Positions 18,607 through 21,828 of a DNA stretch of 21,828 bases are shown here, one piece after another. The notes under the pieces were generated by a model that ran no database searches, was not told the origin of the DNA, and saw only the letters and a program-made list of their open reading frames with translations. The stretch lies in assembly GCA_021464525.1 (NCBI GenBank), contig JADRCO010001167.1, positions 1-21,828 of the forward strand, written 5' to 3'. Within the stretch, counting starts at the first letter, position 1. Every line of letters starts with the position of its first letter. A program made the translations under genes and the position numbers. Source of the stretch: Rhizophagus sp. LPA8_4_AMF. Taxonomy: Eukaryota > Glomeromycota > Glomeromycetes > Glomerales > Glomeraceae.

Positions 18607-19676
18607 GTTTAATAATAAGGTGAATCATTTTTAAAATAAATTTATTAGCATACATTAATACAATGGTATGGTAAATCGGTGTGACCCAAACATGTTACCG
18701 TACTAAATAAATTTCACGTGATTATTTCTTTAAAGATCGACTGATAATCTGGCATGATCAAAAAAAAGTTGCAGAGATAAATACTACTGTCGTGACGGTT
18801 AGACAGCACATCACATTTTGCAAATGTTTATAAGCGATAATCTGACGCGTCAAGTATACAACGATTTACTATCGGGACACTCTGAACTTGCTGATGCTTT
18901 GAGAACTGATATCGAATGGAAATAGTAAAGGATATTGTAAAGGATCATATACTCGCTCTGAAAACCGTTATTAAATTGACTGTAATTGATATCTTTTGAT
19001 ATTGGCGAAACAATCCGAATATGAAACAAAAGTAGCAAGTATATTATAAGATATATTTTCACGTAAATGGAAACACAACGCATACATAGGTTACTTGTCT
19101 GTTATTTATTGGTTTGTTAATTTGAGAAGTAAATATGTCTTCGTCTTACTAGAAACAAAGTTTAGCAGCTTATATTGAAGGAGCAACGGTAATTATATCT
19201 AAGTTGTCAGTCTTTTTTCTATTTATCTGCAACACAAATACTTAAATCAATTTTGGCATTTTTTGGCGATTAATAATTTTCAAGATATGTACCAGGAATA
19301 CTTGTTACTTGTACAATCAAAAGAACGGGGTTGTTGTTGATGGCAAACGTTGTATATGATCCACTGCTTTTATTTTTTCCCTTGAGATTCGTGATGTGGT
19401 CATAACTCATAAATCTCTTTGAACAGAAAAAGAAGGTAAGCATCTTTGATTTCGACCTTCTTGTATTAATATATCTCATTGAGCACATACGTTCGCTTGG
19501 AGGTCTGTATACTCCCGGTTACTGGAGTGATCATGTGATGTATTTTTAAGGTTTTATTTGGAGATTCCTGTATAAAGGTCTACTGGTCCTAGAGAAGGGG
19601 TCGGTTATGTACCTTCCTTTATACGCGTAAGAATTTTCTGGATAGTTCCTATTATCTTTTTAATCTCCCTTAGATT

Positions 19677-19968
19677 ATCAATAGCATTTAATTAATGTAT
19701 TTCTTCATATTTCCTTCCCCCCCTTTTTTATTTTATTATTATAATTCGTTTTCTATCATAATTCTTTTTCATTTTACAATAATGTATTTATTTATTCATA
19801 CTTCCTTTTCTTTTTTTTTGATTTATTATTATAATTCATTTTCCTATCACAACTCTTTTTCATCCTATCATAGCATTTAATTGATGTATTTATTCATATT
19901 TCCTTTTCTTTTCTTTTTTTTTTTTATTTTATTTTTATAATTCATTTTCCTATCACAACTCTTTTTCA
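19677..19968 (-). repeat. Minisatellite, three units (right arm)
   Basis: Mirror of 1861-2152. The three units have the same individual lengths and the same point differences, so the two arms were homogenised, or duplicated, after the array formed. Confidence 0.85.
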
Positions 19969-21195
19969 TTCTATAATGCTTACTGAGTAAATAATCCATT
20001 TACTCACATTTTGTTTTTCTTTTAATATGTAGGAGGAATATCAGAAAAATCATTCTTCACCCTCCCTTCCATCATCATCAAAAAGTGGATAATGTTGAAG
20101 ATATTACGCCATCTCTCTCCCTCTAAGTACGGATTCTTTGCTAGGTATGCTCAAGGGTTTGGAGCTTGCTGTACATAAAATAGATTCAGGAATTGTCCAA
20201 TTATTATATTTTATTGTACTAATTTATGGCTTCTTGATCTGCAAATACAGCAAAGAAATAATCGTTTAAATATCTGGAAATAAAGAAGAATTTTAACATA
20301 TATGATCATTTGACGAAATTTCTGATCTCATCATCACTTAAGCCATTTGTAATTACCTTCCCTTTTGGAATTAGGAGATAATGGAGAAGCTCTGAATCCA
20401 CGACGACTATAAAGTTCGCTCTCAACATTACTTCATCTATATATGGATATAAAAGTTTCAACAAGTATCTACCCGTTTATGATTTATTCTTTTATTCTTA
20501 ATGTTTTATCGTAATATTTTTATTTCGTTATTTCTTATAGATTATTTATCATAAATTATAAATTATTAGAATTTATTATTATATATTTTATTCTAAATAG
20601 TCCAATTCGGATTTAAATTTGATTTAGGATTGAGTTAACAACTTGTCTAAAGAGAAGCACGAACTTGGAAAAGCAATACCTATCATTATACATTCACTAT
20701 ATTTCAAATTTCTATTTGTGGTGATAAGACAGATTAAAGAAATGACAACAGAAAGAAAAAATGTGGATAAAAATTTGTGAAGTAAACAATAGTAATTTTT
20801 GATGTCAATGTGATTTTCGATTATTAAATTCAATAAAAAAGTAATCTTCAACCATTTAAAGGATTTAACATAATAATGTTTTTAGATTTCTCGCTATCTA
20901 ATTCTAATAAAGAATAAAAAAAGAGAATCAATTACCTGTATAATTTGAGGAAATTAATATAAAAATACGATACCGAGTAGCATATTTCTGGATAATATTT
21001 TTTTTTTTGTTTTGTGTAATGTAATGCTAAGCGAGGCAGATTTTGATGTGGCGATCTTTTATGTATAGAGAGACACAGAGTACTGTACATACATTGTATA
21101 CTTTTTTTTTTCTTTTTTTTTTTTTAACCGCAGTAACGCGTTTGTTTTTATTAAAAGGCTAGATCGCCAAAATAAAGTATACAAAACACCTAAAA

Positions 21196-21220
21196 GTGAT
21201 AGTGCTCAACGCACTAACAC
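21196..21220 (-). other. Hairpin in right arm
   Basis: Mirror copy of the hairpin at 609-633, with the same stem, mismatch and loop. Confidence 0.5.
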
Positions 21221-21708
21221 CTTTATAACTGGGCATAACGAACTAAAATACAAACAACGCTACTTACCTACTTACCAAAATCCCATCCCCATAATAAAAT
21301 AAAATAAACAAAAACCTAATCTAAAGTACTTGGTGTGCAACACGTCCTAATTACAAATTTGAGAATTTAGCTAGCTAAAAAAAATTATTCCCCTGTTTCA
21401 ATTTTGCATTGACGTCAGATCGATAAAAGACCAGACTTAACAATACCCGTAATGAACCATCCGGAAAAATCTATACTATTAACTAAACTAAATAAGACTA
21501 AAGCAAATACATTGAATCAATACATGAATTTTTGTTAGAAAAACTTTTTTACGCATACATAGTATACGCATTTACAGTATATGTAAATTTGATCAGTAAT
21601 AAATGCTATTAAATTACAATATCTCTTATTTCAGTGTAGGACAAACAACATGATCACTGATAAAATAAGAAAGACAAATTAAGATAAAAAAATTTTCTTT
21701 TTTCTTTC

Positions 21709-21822
21709 TTCAATAAAATAAAAAATATTTTTTTTTTGTTTTAGTATATAAAATATAAAAAATTTTTTTTTGTTTTAAGTATATAAAATATAAAAATTTT
21801 TTTTTTTTTTTTTTTTTTTTGT
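21709..21822 (-). repeat. Terminal tandem repeat, about 35-bp period (right end)
   Basis: Mirror copy of the repeat at 7-120, with identical unit lengths and identical homopolymers. Confidence 0.7.
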
Positions 21823-21828
21823 TAATAT

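Larger units (their letters stand above)
17317..21828 (-). repeat. Right arm of the 4.5-kb terminal inverted repeat
   Basis: This is the inverted, identical copy of 1-4512, ending in a long T run and GTTAATAT. Everything noted in the left arm recurs at 21829 minus its coordinate. Looser homology continues inward from 17316 to about 17053 and in part to about 17020, with substitutions in A/T runs of intron 2, a 63-bp extra unit and the absence of a 157-bp segment. Confidence 0.97.

Noticed and set aside
1-21828. CRISPR array, bacterial plasmid or phage
   Set aside because: No spaced repeats, operons or ribosome-binding sites; spliced genes and polyadenylation signals indicate a eukaryote.

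Overview
The window looks like AT-rich eukaryotic, probably fungal, DNA. It has long A/T homopolymers, short introns (about 80-105 bp) with GTAAGT-type donors, AATAAA signals and a decayed LTR-retrotransposon integrase. The overall style resembles arbuscular mycorrhizal fungi such as Rhizophagus, but that placement is an impression and no marker gene proves it. There are no bacterial operons, no rRNA or tRNA gene that I can recognise, and no CRISPR array.

Layout: the dominant structure is a giant inverted repeat. Bases 1-4512 are the reverse complement of 17317-21828 (position i pairs with 21829-i). Everywhere I compared them they matched, including the homopolymer lengths, and the repeat runs to both ends of the window. 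The arms contain a 35-bp terminal tandem repeat, an approximately 100-bp minisatellite, hairpins and only weak short ORFs. No transposase is visible. The arms lose identity at base 4513, inside intron 2 of a three-exon gene present at the inner edge of both arms. The two copies therefore share exons 1-2 and differ in exon 3. A third, divergent member of the same family lies on the minus strand at 10122-10903, with the same four-codon first exon and the same intron phases.

The unique centre (about 4.5-17.3 kb) holds debris in its left half: a frameshifted integrase fragment, orphan exons and a small two-exon gene with a stop codon. On the right is a tandem pair of intact, intron-less genes (12203-13534 and 13778-15103). 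Their products combine a signal peptide, a three-repeat QxW beta-trefoil lectin domain, an aerolysin/ETX-MTX2-like module, a proline-containing linker, one transmembrane helix and a short conserved cytoplasmic tail. A decayed minus-strand gene, partly duplicated in tandem, follows at about 15.3-16.3 kb.

Working picture: a pair of membrane-anchored lectin/pore-former-like proteins sits between large homogenised palindromic arms. The two paralogues are identical over long DNA stretches but strongly different in the segment expected to form the pore stem. Whether the palindrome is a mobile element, an extrachromosomal or contig-end structure, or an assembly product cannot be settled from the sequence alone.
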